The position numbers and the translations under genes were made by a program. The notes beneath the pieces were generated by a model. The model was not told the DNA's origin, did no database searches, and worked only from the letters and a program-made list of their open reading frames with translations. This document shows, in pieces, positions 38,776-48,381 of a DNA stretch of 64,000 bases. Origin of the DNA: Bradyrhizobium diversitatis (GTDB lineage: Bacteria; Pseudomonadota; Alphaproteobacteria; Rhizobiales; Xanthobacteraceae); contig NZ_JACEGD010000011.1 in assembly GCF_016031635.1 (NCBI RefSeq), positions 358,582 to 422,581 on the forward strand. Reading direction: 5' to 3'. Within the stretch, counting starts at the first letter, position 1, and every line of letters begins with the position of its first letter.

Positions 38776-39753
38776 CTATTCGATCACCTCGTCGGCGCGG
38801 GCGAGCAGCGTTATTGGAATATCGAGACCGAGCGCCTTAGCGGTCTTGAGGTTGATATTCAGGGTCACGTCTGTCGTCTGCTGCACGGGAAGCTCCGCCG
38901 GACGCGCCCCTTTGAGAATACGATCAACATAGGCTGCGGCGCGTTGCCATAGTTTGAAAAGGTTGGCCGAGTACGACATCAGTCCTCCTCTCTGAGCCGA
39001 ATCGCGGAATGGATAGATCGCCGGCAAGCGCCGCTCTGCGGTGAGCGCGATCAGTTGCGGGACGAGGGGTATCAGCGATGGATCGTCGGTGACGACAAGG
39101 CCGTCGAGGCCGCTCTCTGCCAGAGAGGCGAAGCTGTTCTCGATTTCCGCCAGCCGCACCGAGAGGACTGTCAACTCGAGACCGAGCCCAGGTGCTGCTT
39201 TTTGCATGAGTTCGACTTGGTTGGCAGTCGTCGGATTGTCAGGATTCCACAACACGGCGATACGATGCGCTTTCGGTGCCGCCTCCTTCAGAAGCTCCAG
39301 CCACTTGACGCCGTAATCGCCGGAGAGCTGCGAGAGTCCGGTGATGTTGCCGCCTGGCCGGGCAAGGCTTGCCACAAGACCGGCCCTGACGGGATCTCCG
39401 CTCATGCAGACGATCGGCACTGTGGATGTTGCTCGTTGCGCGGCCTGCGAAGTGGGTGTGCCTGGAGTCACGAGAACATCGACGTCAAGAGTGAGCAGTT
39501 CAGCGATCAGCGCAGGAACGCGCTCCGGCTTTCCGTCGGCGTAGCGTTCTTCGAGCAGCAGGTTGCGCCCCACGACATATCCCAGGTCCGCAAGTCCCTG
39601 ACGGAATCCGGTCTGGTAGTATACATCAGTCCCGCGAACGCCGCTCCAGACGTAGCCGACCCGTGGCACCATTGGTTGCTGCGCGTGGCCTGCGAGCGGC
39701 AAGGCGGCTACCACCGCAGCGCCGAGAAGCGTGATAAAATCGCGGCGTTTCAT
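38776..39753 (-). CDS. ABC transporter substrate-binding protein (BmpA-like, Tat-exported)
   Basis: The 325-residue protein starts with a Tat-like signal MKRRDFITLLGAAVVAALPL then AGHAQQ and matches the family 'ABC transporter substrate binding protein' (COG2984): VPRVGYVWSG, VPALIAELLTLDVDVLVTPG, PIVCMSGDPVRAGLVASLAR, PGGNITGLSQLSGDYGVKW, HRIAVLWNPDNPTTANQVEL and GGLMSYSANLFKLWQRAAAYV. No permease or ATPase gene lies beside it, so it is an orphan binding protein, very common in Bradyrhizobium. Ligand unknown; relatives bind amino acids, aromatics or sulfonates. Confidence 0.9.
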   Translation of the reverse strand: MKRRDFITLLGAAVVAALPLAGHAQQPMVPRVGYVWSGVRGTDVYYQTGFRQGLADLGYVVGRNLLLEERYADGKPERVPALIAELLTLDVDVLVTPGTPTSQAAQRATSTVPIVCMSGDPVRAGLVASLARPGGNITGLSQLSGDYGVKWLELLKEAAPKAHRIAVLWNPDNPTTANQVELMQKAAPGLGLELTVLSVRLAEIENSFASLAESGLDGLVVTDDPSLIPLVPQLIALTAERRLPAIYPFRDSAQRGGLMSYSANLFKLWQRAAAYVDRILKGARPAELPVQQTTDVTLNINLKTAKALGLDIPITLLARADEVIE

Positions 39754-39999
39754 TCAGTCACCTCGCGGGCGCGCTACCGCTACAGTATGGCGCGAAACTC
39801 GGAATTTTGAATGGTTTGAGCGGCGAAATAACCGTCACTCGGAGACGGGTCACGAGCGTCGCCCTCTGCAACACTCGGACCTGCATAAACTTCCGCTGTG
39901 CCCCGTTCGCGACCGAGGTCTTGTGGCGGCGCGTTCGCCGTGGCGCTATGATGCAACGGTTCAATTTTGCCGACCGCCTTGCCACAGGACGGGAATGCC

Positions 40000-40503
40000 A
40001 TGCCGAAAACGATGGCGGTATTGGGCTCTGCTCTGTTCTTCGTCGTCGCGCCCTTGGTGCTGGCGGGGTTCGTCCCATGGTGGATCACACATTGGGAGTT
40101 CCGGCCGGCTTTTTTCGGCTTTGAACTGACCCGCGCCATCGGACTTATGCTGATCATTGCCGGAGTGCCCGGAGTTGTGGATTCGTTCGCGCGGTTTGCA
40201 CTGCTGGGGCTGGGCACGCCAGCCCCGATCGCGCCGACACAAAGGCTGGTGGTCACCGGTCTCTATCGCTACGTGCGAAATCCGATTTACGTCGGAGTCT
40301 CCGCTGTCATTTTTGGTCAAGCACTTTTATTCGGCGATTGGCGCCTCCTCTGGTATGCCGCGCTGCTCTGGCTCTTTTTCCACGTCTTCGTGTTGGTGTA
40401 TGAAGAGCCAACGCTCAAGCAGACGTTTGGTGCGCAGTACGAGGACCTTCGGGCCAACGTCCCGCGCTGGGTTCCACGGCTGACCCCATGGCGAGTCCCG
40501 TAA
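40000..40503 (+). CDS. ICMT/PEMT-like membrane methyltransferase
   Basis: The 167-residue protein (start ATG 40000) has four or five transmembrane helices and the conserved C-terminal signature GLYRYVRNPIYVGVSAVIFG then EEPTLKQTFGAQYEDLRANV followed by PRWVPRL. This is the isoprenylcysteine carboxyl methyltransferase/phospholipid methyltransferase fold, in which the R-N-P and E-E-x-x-L motifs bind S-adenosylmethionine. Bacterial members have unknown substrates (lipids or small hydrophobic thiols). It stands between an orphan binding-protein gene and lpxB, in the opposite orientation to both. Confidence 0.85.
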   Translation: MPKTMAVLGSALFFVVAPLVLAGFVPWWITHWEFRPAFFGFELTRAIGLMLIIAGVPGVVDSFARFALLGLGTPAPIAPTQRLVVTGLYRYVRNPIYVGVSAVIFGQALLFGDWRLLWYAALLWLFFHVFVLVYEEPTLKQTFGAQYEDLRANVPRWVPRLTPWRVP

Positions 40504-40641
40504 CGCGAGCCTCATGACAACGGGCACCGCGTTCGCTGAGGCCACTGTCGGAAGCCCCATGTCGGCTTGGACCACAAGCGGATCGCGGCCAAGCCGAGTG
40601 ACTTCCGCCTGGCCGTCGCAAGCATACGTCTATGAGACACC

Positions 40642-41823
40642 CTAGCTCGTTCGCCTGCCCTTGCCCATCGTCGCGAGCACGATGTCGGCGGCGAGCGCGC
40701 TCGGCGACTTGTTGCCGGTCGACATGATCTCATCGAGCCGAGCGAAGGCCTCGACCTGCTGCCGGCGCAGCGGAGACTCCGTCAGCACGTCCCGAAGCGC
40801 AGGTGCCAGTTTCTCCGGCGTGCAGTCCTCTTGCAAATATTCGGGAATGACATCCTTGCCGATCACGAGATTGGCCAGGATCACCGAGGAGACTCGGATC
40901 GCGCGGCGCAGGATGAAGGCCTCGATCGCGCCGACGCGATAGGCCGTCACCATCGGAATGCCTGACAGCGCGAGCTCGAGCGTCACCGTGCCGGACTTGG
41001 CCAGCGCGGCGTGGGCCAAGCGGAAAGCAGCACGCTTCTCGTTCTCGCCGATCACGATCTCCGGCTTGACCGGCCAGTTCGCGACGCCCTCGCGGATGGT
41101 GGCTTCAAGATGCGGCATGGTCGGCAGCATCAGCTCGAACGTGCGCCCCTCCGTCTGCAACCGGCCGAGCGCCGCACCGAACACGTCGAGGTGATGGCGG
41201 ATCTCGCTGCGGCGGCTGCCGGGCAGCACCAGCAGCACCGGCGGCGCGCCGTCGCGGCGCTCCTGCTCCTCTGCGTTCGGCCGCAGCGAGGACAATTGCT
41301 CGATCAGGGGATGACCGACATAACTGCAGGGCGGTCCGCCGAGCTTGCGGTATTCCTCCGGCTCGAACGGCAGCAGGCCGAGCACATGGTCGACATAGCC
41401 GAGCATGGTCCGTGCGCGGCCCGGCCGCCACGCCCAAAGCTGCGGCGAGACGTAATCGACGATCGGGATTCCAGGACTGCGCGAACGCACGCGCCGGGCG
41501 ACGCGATGGGTAAAGTCGGGGCTGTCGATGATGACGAGGACGTCGGGCAAGGCCTCGGCCACGGCGTCAGCGGTCTTTCGGATCAGCCGCAGGATCTTCG
41601 GCAATTGCTGCACCACCGCGGCAAAGCCGACGATCGACAGCTCCTCGATCGGAAACAAGGATTCGAGCCCCTCGCGCGCCATGGTTCGGCCGCCGACGCC
41701 GACGAACTGCACGCCGTCGCCGAGGCGCTGGCGCAGCACCTTCATCAAGGCGCTGCCGAGCCGGTCGCCGGATTCTTCCGTGGCGATCAGGAAGATCTTG
41801 CGCATGGGATCGCGCCCCTGCAT
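40642..41823 (-). CDS. lpxB: Lipid A disaccharide synthase
   Basis: LpxB joins UDP-2,3-diacylglucosamine to lipid X, forming the lipid A disaccharide at the inner-membrane face. The 393-residue protein (ATG 41823; 41805 is possible) contains ATEESGDRLGSALMKVLRQR, FPIEELSIVGFAAVVQQLPK, IDSPDFTHRVARRVRS, IVDYVSPQLWAWRPGRARTM, VGHPLIEQL, LVLPGSRRSEI and SGTVTLELALSGIPMVTAYR. Its ATG overlaps the lpxI stop as TGATG (41821-41825), so translation is coupled. It ends the lipid A operon. Confidence 0.95.
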   Translation of the reverse strand: MQGRDPMRKIFLIATEESGDRLGSALMKVLRQRLGDGVQFVGVGGRTMAREGLESLFPIEELSIVGFAAVVQQLPKILRLIRKTADAVAEALPDVLVIIDSPDFTHRVARRVRSRSPGIPIVDYVSPQLWAWRPGRARTMLGYVDHVLGLLPFEPEEYRKLGGPPCSYVGHPLIEQLSSLRPNAEEQERRDGAPPVLLVLPGSRRSEIRHHLDVFGAALGRLQTEGRTFELMLPTMPHLEATIREGVANWPVKPEIVIGENEKRAAFRLAHAALAKSGTVTLELALSGIPMVTAYRVGAIEAFILRRAIRVSSVILANLVIGKDVIPEYLQEDCTPEKLAPALRDVLTESPLRRQQVEAFARLDEIMSTGNKSPSALAADIVLATMGKGRRTS

Positions 41824-42692
41824 CACGCGGGCAGGCCGATGATGAAGAGATATTTTGCGTCGGCAAGCGCGATCATCGCTTGCGGCTCCGCGGCGATGGT
41901 GTTGCCGGCGATGACGGCGATGCCCGCAAGGCCGGCGGCCGCGACGCCCTCGATCGTGCGCGGGCCGATCGTCGGCAGGTCGAAGCGCAGATCCTGGCCG
42001 CTCTTCGGCGCCTTCACCAGCACGCCGCGTCCCGTGGCGGCGCGAATGCGGCCCTCCTCACGCAGCCGCGCGACGCGGGCGAGCAGCGCGTCGGTGCCCT
42101 CGATGTCCTCGACCGCCACGACATGGCCGTCGATCACCACCGCGGCCTGGCCGATGTCGAACGGACCGAGCGCGGTCAGCACCGCTCGCCCGCGCTCGAT
42201 ATCGGCCTTGCTGGCGTCGCTGGGCCAGGCGCGACTGATGCAGCCCTCGGGCATCAGCAGATCCGGCGCGACGTCCTTGATGCCGACCATGCGAAAGCCA
42301 TCCTGCTCGAGGAGGCGGCCGACACCGGACAACAGATGATCGTCGCCGCCGCGAAAGGCGCGGATGACGTTTCCGAGCAGGCGGAGCGTCTTGACGTCGA
42401 AACGGATCTCCGACAGCGACGGGCGCACCAGCGTGCCGATGAAGATCAGGTCGCGGCAGCCCTCCTCGCGAAACAGCCGCATCGCGCGGCCGAGCTGGCC
42501 GACCGAGATCCAGCGATGGCGGAATTTCTCCACCCGCACGGGATCGCAGGCCCCGCGCAGCGGAAACAGCACCGGCGTAATGCCGTGCGCGGCGAGCGAC
42601 TCGGCGACCGCGAACGGCATGGCGCCGCCACCGGCGACGATGCCGACCGGTGACGAAACCTGCGAAGCCGCCGATGTCATGTCCGCGGCCAT
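41823..42692 (-). CDS. lpxI: UDP-2,3-diacylglucosamine pyrophosphatase LpxI
   Basis: LpxI hydrolyses UDP-2,3-diacylglucosamine to lipid X and UMP, replacing LpxH in alphaproteobacteria. The 289 residues (DUF1009 family) show VGIVAGGGAMPFAVAESLAA, WISVGQLGRAMRLFREEGCR, FIGTLVRPSLSEI, GDDHLLSGVGRLLEQDGF, EGCISRAWPSDASKADIERG, DGHVVAVEDIEGTDALLARV and APKSGQDLRFDLPTIGPRTI. It sits between lpxA and lpxB. Presence of LpxI, not LpxH, is expected in this class. Confidence 0.94.
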   Translation of the reverse strand: MAADMTSAASQVSSPVGIVAGGGAMPFAVAESLAAHGITPVLFPLRGACDPVRVEKFRHRWISVGQLGRAMRLFREEGCRDLIFIGTLVRPSLSEIRFDVKTLRLLGNVIRAFRGGDDHLLSGVGRLLEQDGFRMVGIKDVAPDLLMPEGCISRAWPSDASKADIERGRAVLTALGPFDIGQAAVVIDGHVVAVEDIEGTDALLARVARLREEGRIRAATGRGVLVKAPKSGQDLRFDLPTIGPRTIEGVAAAGLAGIAVIAGNTIAAEPQAMIALADAKYLFIIGLPA

Positions 42693-42699
42693 CCCGAAC

Positions 42700-43491
42700 T
42701 CACTTCGCGATGGCGGGAAGACAGAGCGGGCGCTTGCCCTTGCCGATAAAGTCGAGGATTACGGCGATCGCGGGGTCTTCGCCGGCGAGCGGACGCGTCG
42801 CCTCCAGACGCTCTGCGAACGTGCCGGGCCCGTGGAAGAGCTTCTGGTAGAACGCGCGCACGGTCGCGAGCCGCTGCTTGGTGAACTTGCGACGCTTCAT
42901 GCCGATCAGGTTGAGGCCTTCGAGTACGGCATACTGGCCGTTGACGAGCCCATAGGGGATGACGTCGTCGCGCACACCGCAGACACCACCGACCATGACA
43001 TAGGAGCCGATGCGGGTGAACTGGTGCACCGCAGACAGGCCGCCGATATAAACGGCGTCGCCGATCTCGCAATGCCCGCCGAGCGTTGCTGACGTCGCGA
43101 AGATCACGTTGTCGCCGACCATGCAGTCATGGCCGACATGGCTGTTGTTCATGAAGTAGCCGCCGCTGCCGACGCGCGTCAGTCCGCCGCCCTTGATGGT
43201 GCCGACATTCATCGTCGCACCTTCCCGGATGGTGCAGCCAGAACCGATCTCGAGCCGGGTCGGCTCACCCTTGTAGCTGAGATCCTGCGGGGCGCCGCCG
43301 AGCACTGCGAACGGCGAGATCACGCAGCCATCGCCGAGCGAAGTGTGGCCAATGACGGTGACTTGTCCGATCAACCTGCAATTCGCGCCGATCACGACGT
43401 TCGGGCCGATGATGCAATAGGGTCCGATCTCGGTGCCCTCGCCGATCACGGCGCCGTCCGCGATCCGTGCGGTGGGATCAATCTTGCTCAT
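42700..43491 (-). CDS. lpxA: UDP-N-acetylglucosamine O-acyltransferase
   Basis: LpxA transfers the (R)-3-hydroxyacyl chain from acyl carrier protein to UDP-GlcNAc, the first lipid A step. The 263-residue left-handed beta-helix begins MSKIDPTARIADGAVIGEGT and shows hexapeptide repeats, the catalytic histidine region MNNSHVGHDCMVGDNV and the C-terminal helices GLNLIGMKRRKFTKQRLATV. It lies 8 bases upstream of lpxI. On its other side fabZ is separated by about 520 bases holding an opposing gene, unlike the compact fabZ-lpxA junction usual elsewhere. Confidence 0.96.
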   Translation of the reverse strand: MSKIDPTARIADGAVIGEGTEIGPYCIIGPNVVIGANCRLIGQVTVIGHTSLGDGCVISPFAVLGGAPQDLSYKGEPTRLEIGSGCTIREGATMNVGTIKGGGLTRVGSGGYFMNNSHVGHDCMVGDNVIFATSATLGGHCEIGDAVYIGGLSAVHQFTRIGSYVMVGGVCGVRDDVIPYGLVNGQYAVLEGLNLIGMKRRKFTKQRLATVRAFYQKLFHGPGTFAERLEATRPLAGEDPAIAVILDFIGKGKRPLCLPAIAK

Positions 43492-43667
43492 CAAGCCAAT
43501 CTTACTCGTCAAGAAGGTCTGGTTATATGTTGAAGTCGCTTGGTTTTCCGGTGGTTAGCGCGACTTTGCCCGATCTGTCCAGTGACGTATCATCTCGGCG
43601 TATTTCAAGTGCCGGATGAAGCGGTCCGGCCGGATCATCAACACGTTCATGCGGAGCTTCAACTATC

Positions 43668-43988
43668 GTGGTCAGGGCTCTGGTCCTTCTTGCGCAGCTC
43701 GCGGGTACATCGATCGTGTCCGAGACAGTCGAGACCGGTGAACGCCGGCTCATCGATCTCGGCACGTTCGAGTGCCGCGACATCACGAGGAGCACGGTGC
43801 TTCAGCGGGTCTGTTACGATCGCGCGCGGCAGGATCTCGTCGTCGCAGCTGACGGCGCCTATGACCGCTATTGCGGCGTGACGGCCGACACGGTCGAACG
43901 CCTCCTGGGCGCGCCGTCCATGGGCCAGTTCTTCAACCAGAATATCAGGAGCGGGACGGCCGGCAGCCGCTACGATTGTCCCGCCTGA
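43668..43988 (+). CDS. KTSC-like small protein inserted antisense in the lpx cluster
   Basis: A GTG-initiated frame encodes 106 residues (MVRALVLLAQLAGTSIVSET) with a hydrophobic, perhaps signal-like, first 18 residues. The later part, STVLQRVCYDRARQDLVVAA and LGAPSMGQFFNQNIRSG, follows the KTSC-domain pattern (R-V-x-Y-D...L-x-V...A-x-S-x-G-x-x-F-N-x-x-I). The cysteines suggest export. It is oriented against the surrounding lpx genes and ends 25 bases before the fabZ stop. Function unknown; the start codon is uncertain. Confidence 0.55.
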   Translation: MVRALVLLAQLAGTSIVSETVETGERRLIDLGTFECRDITRSTVLQRVCYDRARQDLVVAADGAYDRYCGVTADTVERLLGAPSMGQFFNQNIRSGTAGSRYDCPA

Positions 43989-44013
43989 AGTGCCTGCGGG
44001 AGCGCTTGGCCGC

Positions 44014-44475
44014 TCAGTCCGTCAGCATGGCGCCGACGTCGGCCTCCGCGACGACCTGCCCGTTGACCTTGGCGTCGCCGTGAAACCACCACATGGCCTT
44101 GCGGCGCCCGAGCGAGCGCATGTGATATTCGATGGTGTCGCCGGGCAGCACCGGCTTGCGGAACTTGCACTTGTCGATGGTGAGGAAATACACCGCCCGC
44201 GGCTTCTCGGTGCCCTCGACCGACTTGATGCCGATCACGCCCGCGGTCTGCGCCATCGCCTCGATCATCATGACACCGGGGTAGACCGGGCGCTCGGGGA
44301 AATGCCCCTGGAACGCCGGCTCGTTGAAGGTGACGTTCTTGATGCCGATGCCGCTGTAATCGGCGCGGATGTTGATCACGCGGTCGATGAGCAGCATCGG
44401 AAAACGGTGCGGCAGGGTCTGGAGGATCGCGTTGATATCCACCAGCTCGAACTTAACAGGTGATTCCGCCGTCAT
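44014..44475 (-). CDS. fabZ: 3-hydroxyacyl-ACP dehydratase FabZ
   Basis: FabZ dehydrates (R)-3-hydroxyacyl-ACP in fatty acid elongation and competes with LpxA for that substrate. The 153-residue hot-dog protein [20 protein letters not shown] carries the catalytic histidine [13 protein letters not shown] and glutamate [16 protein letters not shown], with substrate tunnel segment [11 protein letters not shown]. Its start overlaps the lpxD stop as ATGA, so translation is coupled. Confidence 0.96.
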   Translation of the reverse strand: MTAESPVKFELVDINAILQTLPHRFPMLLIDRVINIRADYSGIGIKNVTFNEPAFQGHFPERPVYPGVMMIEAMAQTAGVIGIKSVEGTEKPRAVYFLTIDKCKFRKPVLPGDTIEYHMRSLGRRKAMWWFHGDAKVNGQVVAEADVGAMLTD

Positions 44476-45539
44476 TCCCGTCCCTCGTCCTTCGGATCGG
44501 CCTTGCTGTCGCGTACCAGGCGCTCCACCGCGATGATCTCCTTGAACCATTGCTTGGTCGGCTTGGCGAAATGCCCGCCCCAGCGGCCGCCCGGCGGAAT
44601 GTCGTCCTTGACCGCGCTCATGGCGGTGACCTGAGCCCCGTCGCCGATCTTGAGGTGATTGTTGATGCCAACCTTCGCTCCGAGCGCCACGTTGTCGCCG
44701 ATGGTCAGGCTGCCTGCGAGGCCGATCTGTGCCGCCAGCAGGCAGTGCCGGCCGATCGTCACATTGTGGCCGATCTGGACCTGGTTGTCGATTTTGGTCC
44801 CCTCGCCGATCACGGTGTCCCGCAAGGACCCGCGGTCGATCGTCGTGTTGGCGCCGACCTCGACGTCGTTCTGGATCAGCACCCGTCCGGTCTGCGGCAC
44901 CTTCAGATGGCCCTCGGGGCCGAAGAAGATGAAGCCGTAGCCGTCCTGGCCAATCGAGCAGCCGGGATGGATCAGCACGTTGTTGCCGATCAGGGCGCAC
45001 TGGATCGCCGTACGGGCGCCGACATTGCAGTCCCGGCCGATCTTGACGCCGGGGCCGATCACCGCTCCGACGCCGATCACGGTGCCGCTGCCGATCTCGG
45101 CGTCCGGGCCGATCACGGCCAGGGGATCGACGATCACGCCGTCCTCGAGCCGGGCCGAAGGATCGATGATCGCCGAGGGCGCGATACCGTCATTGCCGAC
45201 CCAGGATTGCGGCCGCAGCGCGTCGCCGTGCCATTCCCGCGCGATCCTGACGAAGGCGCGGAACGGCTGCGCCACCCGCAGCACGGCCACATGTGCGGGC
45301 ACCTCCGCCTCGAAACGCTGGCTGACCAGACATGCGCCCGCCCTGGTTGCCCTGAGCTGATCGGCATATTTGAGGTTGTCGAAGAATGCCAGATGCATCG
45401 GGCCGGCTTCGTCGAGCGACGCCAGGCCCGTAATGACATGGCCGCCCCTTTCGGGGTCGACCAGCTGCGCCTTGGTCAGCGTGGCGATATCGGCCAGCGC
45501 TTTGGCAGGCGGCTTTGTGAAGAAGATCGGCTGCGCCAT
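44472..45539 (-). CDS. lpxD: UDP-3-O-(3-hydroxyacyl)glucosamine N-acyltransferase
   Basis: LpxD adds the second hydroxyacyl chain in lipid A synthesis. From ATG 45539 it has 355 residues: an N-terminal uridine-binding domain ([20 protein letters not shown]), a left-handed beta-helix of hexapeptide repeats with [29 protein letters not shown] and the catalytic-histidine region [20 protein letters not shown], and a C-terminal helix. The frame extends to 45611 but through an intergenic palindrome. It is coupled to fabZ by ATGA and follows bamA. Confidence 0.95.
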   Translation of the reverse strand: MAQPIFFTKPPAKALADIATLTKAQLVDPERGGHVITGLASLDEAGPMHLAFFDNLKYADQLRATRAGACLVSQRFEAEVPAHVAVLRVAQPFRAFVRIAREWHGDALRPQSWVGNDGIAPSAIIDPSARLEDGVIVDPLAVIGPDAEIGSGTVIGVGAVIGPGVKIGRDCNVGARTAIQCALIGNNVLIHPGCSIGQDGYGFIFFGPEGHLKVPQTGRVLIQNDVEVGANTTIDRGSLRDTVIGEGTKIDNQVQIGHNVTIGRHCLLAAQIGLAGSLTIGDNVALGAKVGINNHLKIGDGAQVTAMSAVKDDIPPGGRWGGHFAKPTKQWFKEIIAVERLVRDSKADPKDEGRE

Positions 45540-45606
45540 TCCACCCCGTCGCGGTCCGGCTTCGGCATGAAGCGGTCTGGCCGCATCATGCCTCATGTCT
45601 TGGATT

Positions 45607-45652
45607 GGCACGATCCCTTTCGGAAACCGGCTCCAGTGATCCGGATCGTGCC
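45607..45652. repeat. intergenic palindrome between bamA and lpxD
   Basis: GGCACGATCC (45607-45616) and GGATCGTGCC (45643-45652) form a 10-bp stem with a GGAAACCGG-containing middle. It begins in the untranslated leader of lpxD. The composition matches the element type at 52419-52463. It might act as an attenuator or partial terminator within the operon, or be only a repeat. Confidence 0.65.
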
Positions 45653-45664
45653 GTGCTGATCGAA

Positions 45665-48205
45665 CTAGAACGTGGTGCCGCCGCCGAACCGGAACTCCTG
45701 CGTGCGGTCATACTTGCCCTTGGTAAGCGGCACGGCGTAGTCGAAGCGCAGCGGGCCGAATGGCGACTGCCAGATCAGGCCGACACCGACCGACGTGCGG
45801 ACCACCCTGCTGTCGTCAAACACGAGGCCGGTGCAGGTGCCCGCTGATGACGGATTGATGGTCGACGGGATACAGCCGGGCGCATTGACCTCGTTGGTCG
45901 TGGTCCAGCTCGTTGGCCCTTGGTAATCAAAGAGGCCGCCGGCATCGGCATAAACCGCACCCTTCAGACCCACTTCCTTGGGCAGGAACCAGAACGGCAT
46001 CTGCAGTTCGAGCGAAGCGCCCCAGTACTTGGTGCCGCCGAGCGCGTCCTGGGTACCGAACGGATTCAGGTCGCGCGGGCCGATACCGTTCGGAGCAAAG
46101 CCGCGGACGAGGTTCGGGCCCATCTGGAAGTGGTCGAGCATGCGCAGGTCGCTGCCCACCTTGGTCAGAATACCGCCCTGGAGACGGACGATGCCGACGA
46201 TGTCCGACACCAGCGGAGTGTAATACTTTCCGTCCGCCACGGTCTTCAGATAGGAGACGTCGCCGCCAACGCCGGCGAAATCCTGCCGGAAGTCGATGAG
46301 CAGACCGTCGGTGGGGTTCTTGTTGTTGTCCAGCGTGTTGTACGTGAGCGTGTAGCCGAGCGCCGAGGTCAGGGTCTTGCCGTTGGCAAGCTCCTTGCGC
46401 ACCGGCAGCGAGGCTTCGCCATCGTTGTAGCAGCCGAGGCCGTTCGTCGACGCAAGGCTGATACCGTTGGCATTGGCAAAGGCCGGGCTCGGGTTGAACA
46501 ACGGATTCGCGCTGCCATCAGGCAGGAACTGCACGTTGTTACAGTTCGCCAGGTAGCTCGGCAGCGTGATTTCCTGCTGGTAGATCGAGTAGCGCAGCTG
46601 GAGCGCCAGATCTTCACGCAGGGAGAAGCCGAGGCGCGGCGAGAAGCCGAGCGTCTTGGTCCCGTAGGAGATGTAGCTGTTGGCCAGTTGCTGGCGCTGA
46701 TAGAGGTCGAGGCCGAGCGCAACGCGGTAGTCGAGCAGGTACGGTTCGACGAACGACAGCGAGTAGCCGCGGGCGTACTGGCCATAGGTCACCGACGCCT
46801 TGGCGAACAGGCCGCGGCCGAGCAGATTGCGCTCGGAGACCGACACTTCGGCCAGCGCGCCGTCGGTGGTGGAGTAGCCGCCCGAGATCGAGAAGTCGCC
46901 GGTCGATTTCTCTTCCATGTCGACGATCAGGATGACGCGGTCGCTCGACGAGCCCGGCTCGGTCGTGATCTTCACGCTCTTGAAATAGTCGAGGTTCTTC
47001 AGGCGCCGCTCGGCACGGTCGACCAGCGCGCGGTTGTAGGCATCGCCTTCCGAGATGTCGAACTCGCGGCGGATCACGTAGTCGCGCGTGCGGGTGTTGC
47101 CGCGCAGGTTGATGCGCTCGATATAGGTGCGCGGGCCCTCGTCGATGTTGAAGACGACGGACACGGTGTGCGCTTCGAAGTTGCGATCGCCGCCGGGCCG
47201 GACCACGGCGAAGGCATAGCCGCGGCGCGAGGCCTCGATCTGCATCTCCTCGACCGACTTCTCGACCGATTCGACGTTGTAGAGCGAGCCGACATTGACG
47301 CGCGAATAGGCGCGCATCGAGGTTGGATCGAAGTTCGGAATGCTCGAGCGGAAGTTGACCGCGCCGACGCGGTACTGCGCGCCTTCCTCGATCTTGAAGG
47401 TGACGTTGAAGCCCTTCTTCTCCGGATCGTATTCGGTGAGCGCGGCCACGACCTGGACATCGGCAAAGCCGTTCTTGAGGTAGAAGCGGCGGATCAGGTC
47501 GCGGTCGGCCTCGACGCGGTCGGGATCGTAGATGTCACCGCTGGCGAGAAAGCTCAGCAGGTTCGATTCGCGCGTCTTGATGACGTCCCTGAGGCGGTAG
47601 GACGAGAACGCGTTGTTGCCGACGAACTCGATCGACTTGACGCCGGTCTTGGCGCCCTCCTCGATCGTGAAGATCAAGTCGACGCGATTGTTCGGCTGCT
47701 CGATGACCTCGGGCGTGACGCGCACGTCGTAGCGGCCGGAGCGGCGATAGATTTCGGCGATTCGCAGCGTGTCGGACTGCACCATGGCGCGGGAGAAGGT
47801 GCCGCGCGCCTTGGACTGGACTTCGGCGGAGAGCTGCTCGTCCTTGATCTTCTTGTTGCCCTCGAAAGCGAGGCGCCCGATCACCGGATTTTCCACCACG
47901 GAGACGATGATCTGGCCGCCGGCACCGCGGTTGATCCTGACGTCCTGGAACAGGCCGGTCTCGATCAGCGCCTTGAGGCCGTCGTCGATGGCAGCCTGAT
48001 CCAGGCGGCCGCCCGGACCCGGCTTGAAATAGGAGCGGATCGTCTCCACCTCGACCCGGCGATTTCCCTCGACGGAGATCGACTGGACGGTCTGAGCGAA
48101 TGCAGACGAAGACACGAAAACAGCCCCAACCGGGGCAACCACCGGCGCGCCGAACATGATCAGGGTTGCGAGCAAGCCCCCCCGGAGTCGCAGTCCAAAC
48201 TTCAT
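45665..48205 (-). CDS. bamA: Outer-membrane protein assembly factor BamA
   Basis: BamA is the central component that folds beta-barrel proteins into the outer membrane. The 846-residue precursor has a signal peptide ending FVSSSAFAQ, five POTRA domains (about residues 40-420; e.g. [40 protein letters not shown]) and a 16-strand Omp85 barrel with the signature [12 protein letters not shown] and terminal aromatic ending TTF. The start at 48205 gives the standard signal sequence; 48226 is also possible. It lies between rseP and lpxD. Confidence 0.96.
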   Translation of the reverse strand: MKFGLRLRGGLLATLIMFGAPVVAPVGAVFVSSSAFAQTVQSISVEGNRRVEVETIRSYFKPGPGGRLDQAAIDDGLKALIETGLFQDVRINRGAGGQIIVSVVENPVIGRLAFEGNKKIKDEQLSAEVQSKARGTFSRAMVQSDTLRIAEIYRRSGRYDVRVTPEVIEQPNNRVDLIFTIEEGAKTGVKSIEFVGNNAFSSYRLRDVIKTRESNLLSFLASGDIYDPDRVEADRDLIRRFYLKNGFADVQVVAALTEYDPEKKGFNVTFKIEEGAQYRVGAVNFRSSIPNFDPTSMRAYSRVNVGSLYNVESVEKSVEEMQIEASRRGYAFAVVRPGGDRNFEAHTVSVVFNIDEGPRTYIERINLRGNTRTRDYVIRREFDISEGDAYNRALVDRAERRLKNLDYFKSVKITTEPGSSSDRVILIVDMEEKSTGDFSISGGYSTTDGALAEVSVSERNLLGRGLFAKASVTYGQYARGYSLSFVEPYLLDYRVALGLDLYQRQQLANSYISYGTKTLGFSPRLGFSLREDLALQLRYSIYQQEITLPSYLANCNNVQFLPDGSANPLFNPSPAFANANGISLASTNGLGCYNDGEASLPVRKELANGKTLTSALGYTLTYNTLDNNKNPTDGLLIDFRQDFAGVGGDVSYLKTVADGKYYTPLVSDIVGIVRLQGGILTKVGSDLRMLDHFQMGPNLVRGFAPNGIGPRDLNPFGTQDALGGTKYWGASLELQMPFWFLPKEVGLKGAVYADAGGLFDYQGPTSWTTTNEVNAPGCIPSTINPSSAGTCTGLVFDDSRVVRTSVGVGLIWQSPFGPLRFDYAVPLTKGKYDRTQEFRFGGGTTF

Positions 48206-48381
48206 CGCGCAACGCGCCCTTATCATTCCCTGCCAGACCCAACCCCAACGCCGGTCTGGAGATTCCCCAAGTTCAGGCCGCTTGTAGCCAATTTCGCCGA
48301 CGGCGCAAACGGCCGAAAGCGCCGTGATTTCAATTTCATTCCAAGACGTTGCTGAACAGCAACGCCACAAAAAAGCCTCTA

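Noticed and set aside
45920..48355. 811-residue open frame on the plus strand opposite bamA
   Set aside because: It is a GC-driven mirror of bamA with skewed composition and no motifs; the minus-strand frame has a full signal peptide, POTRA and barrel.
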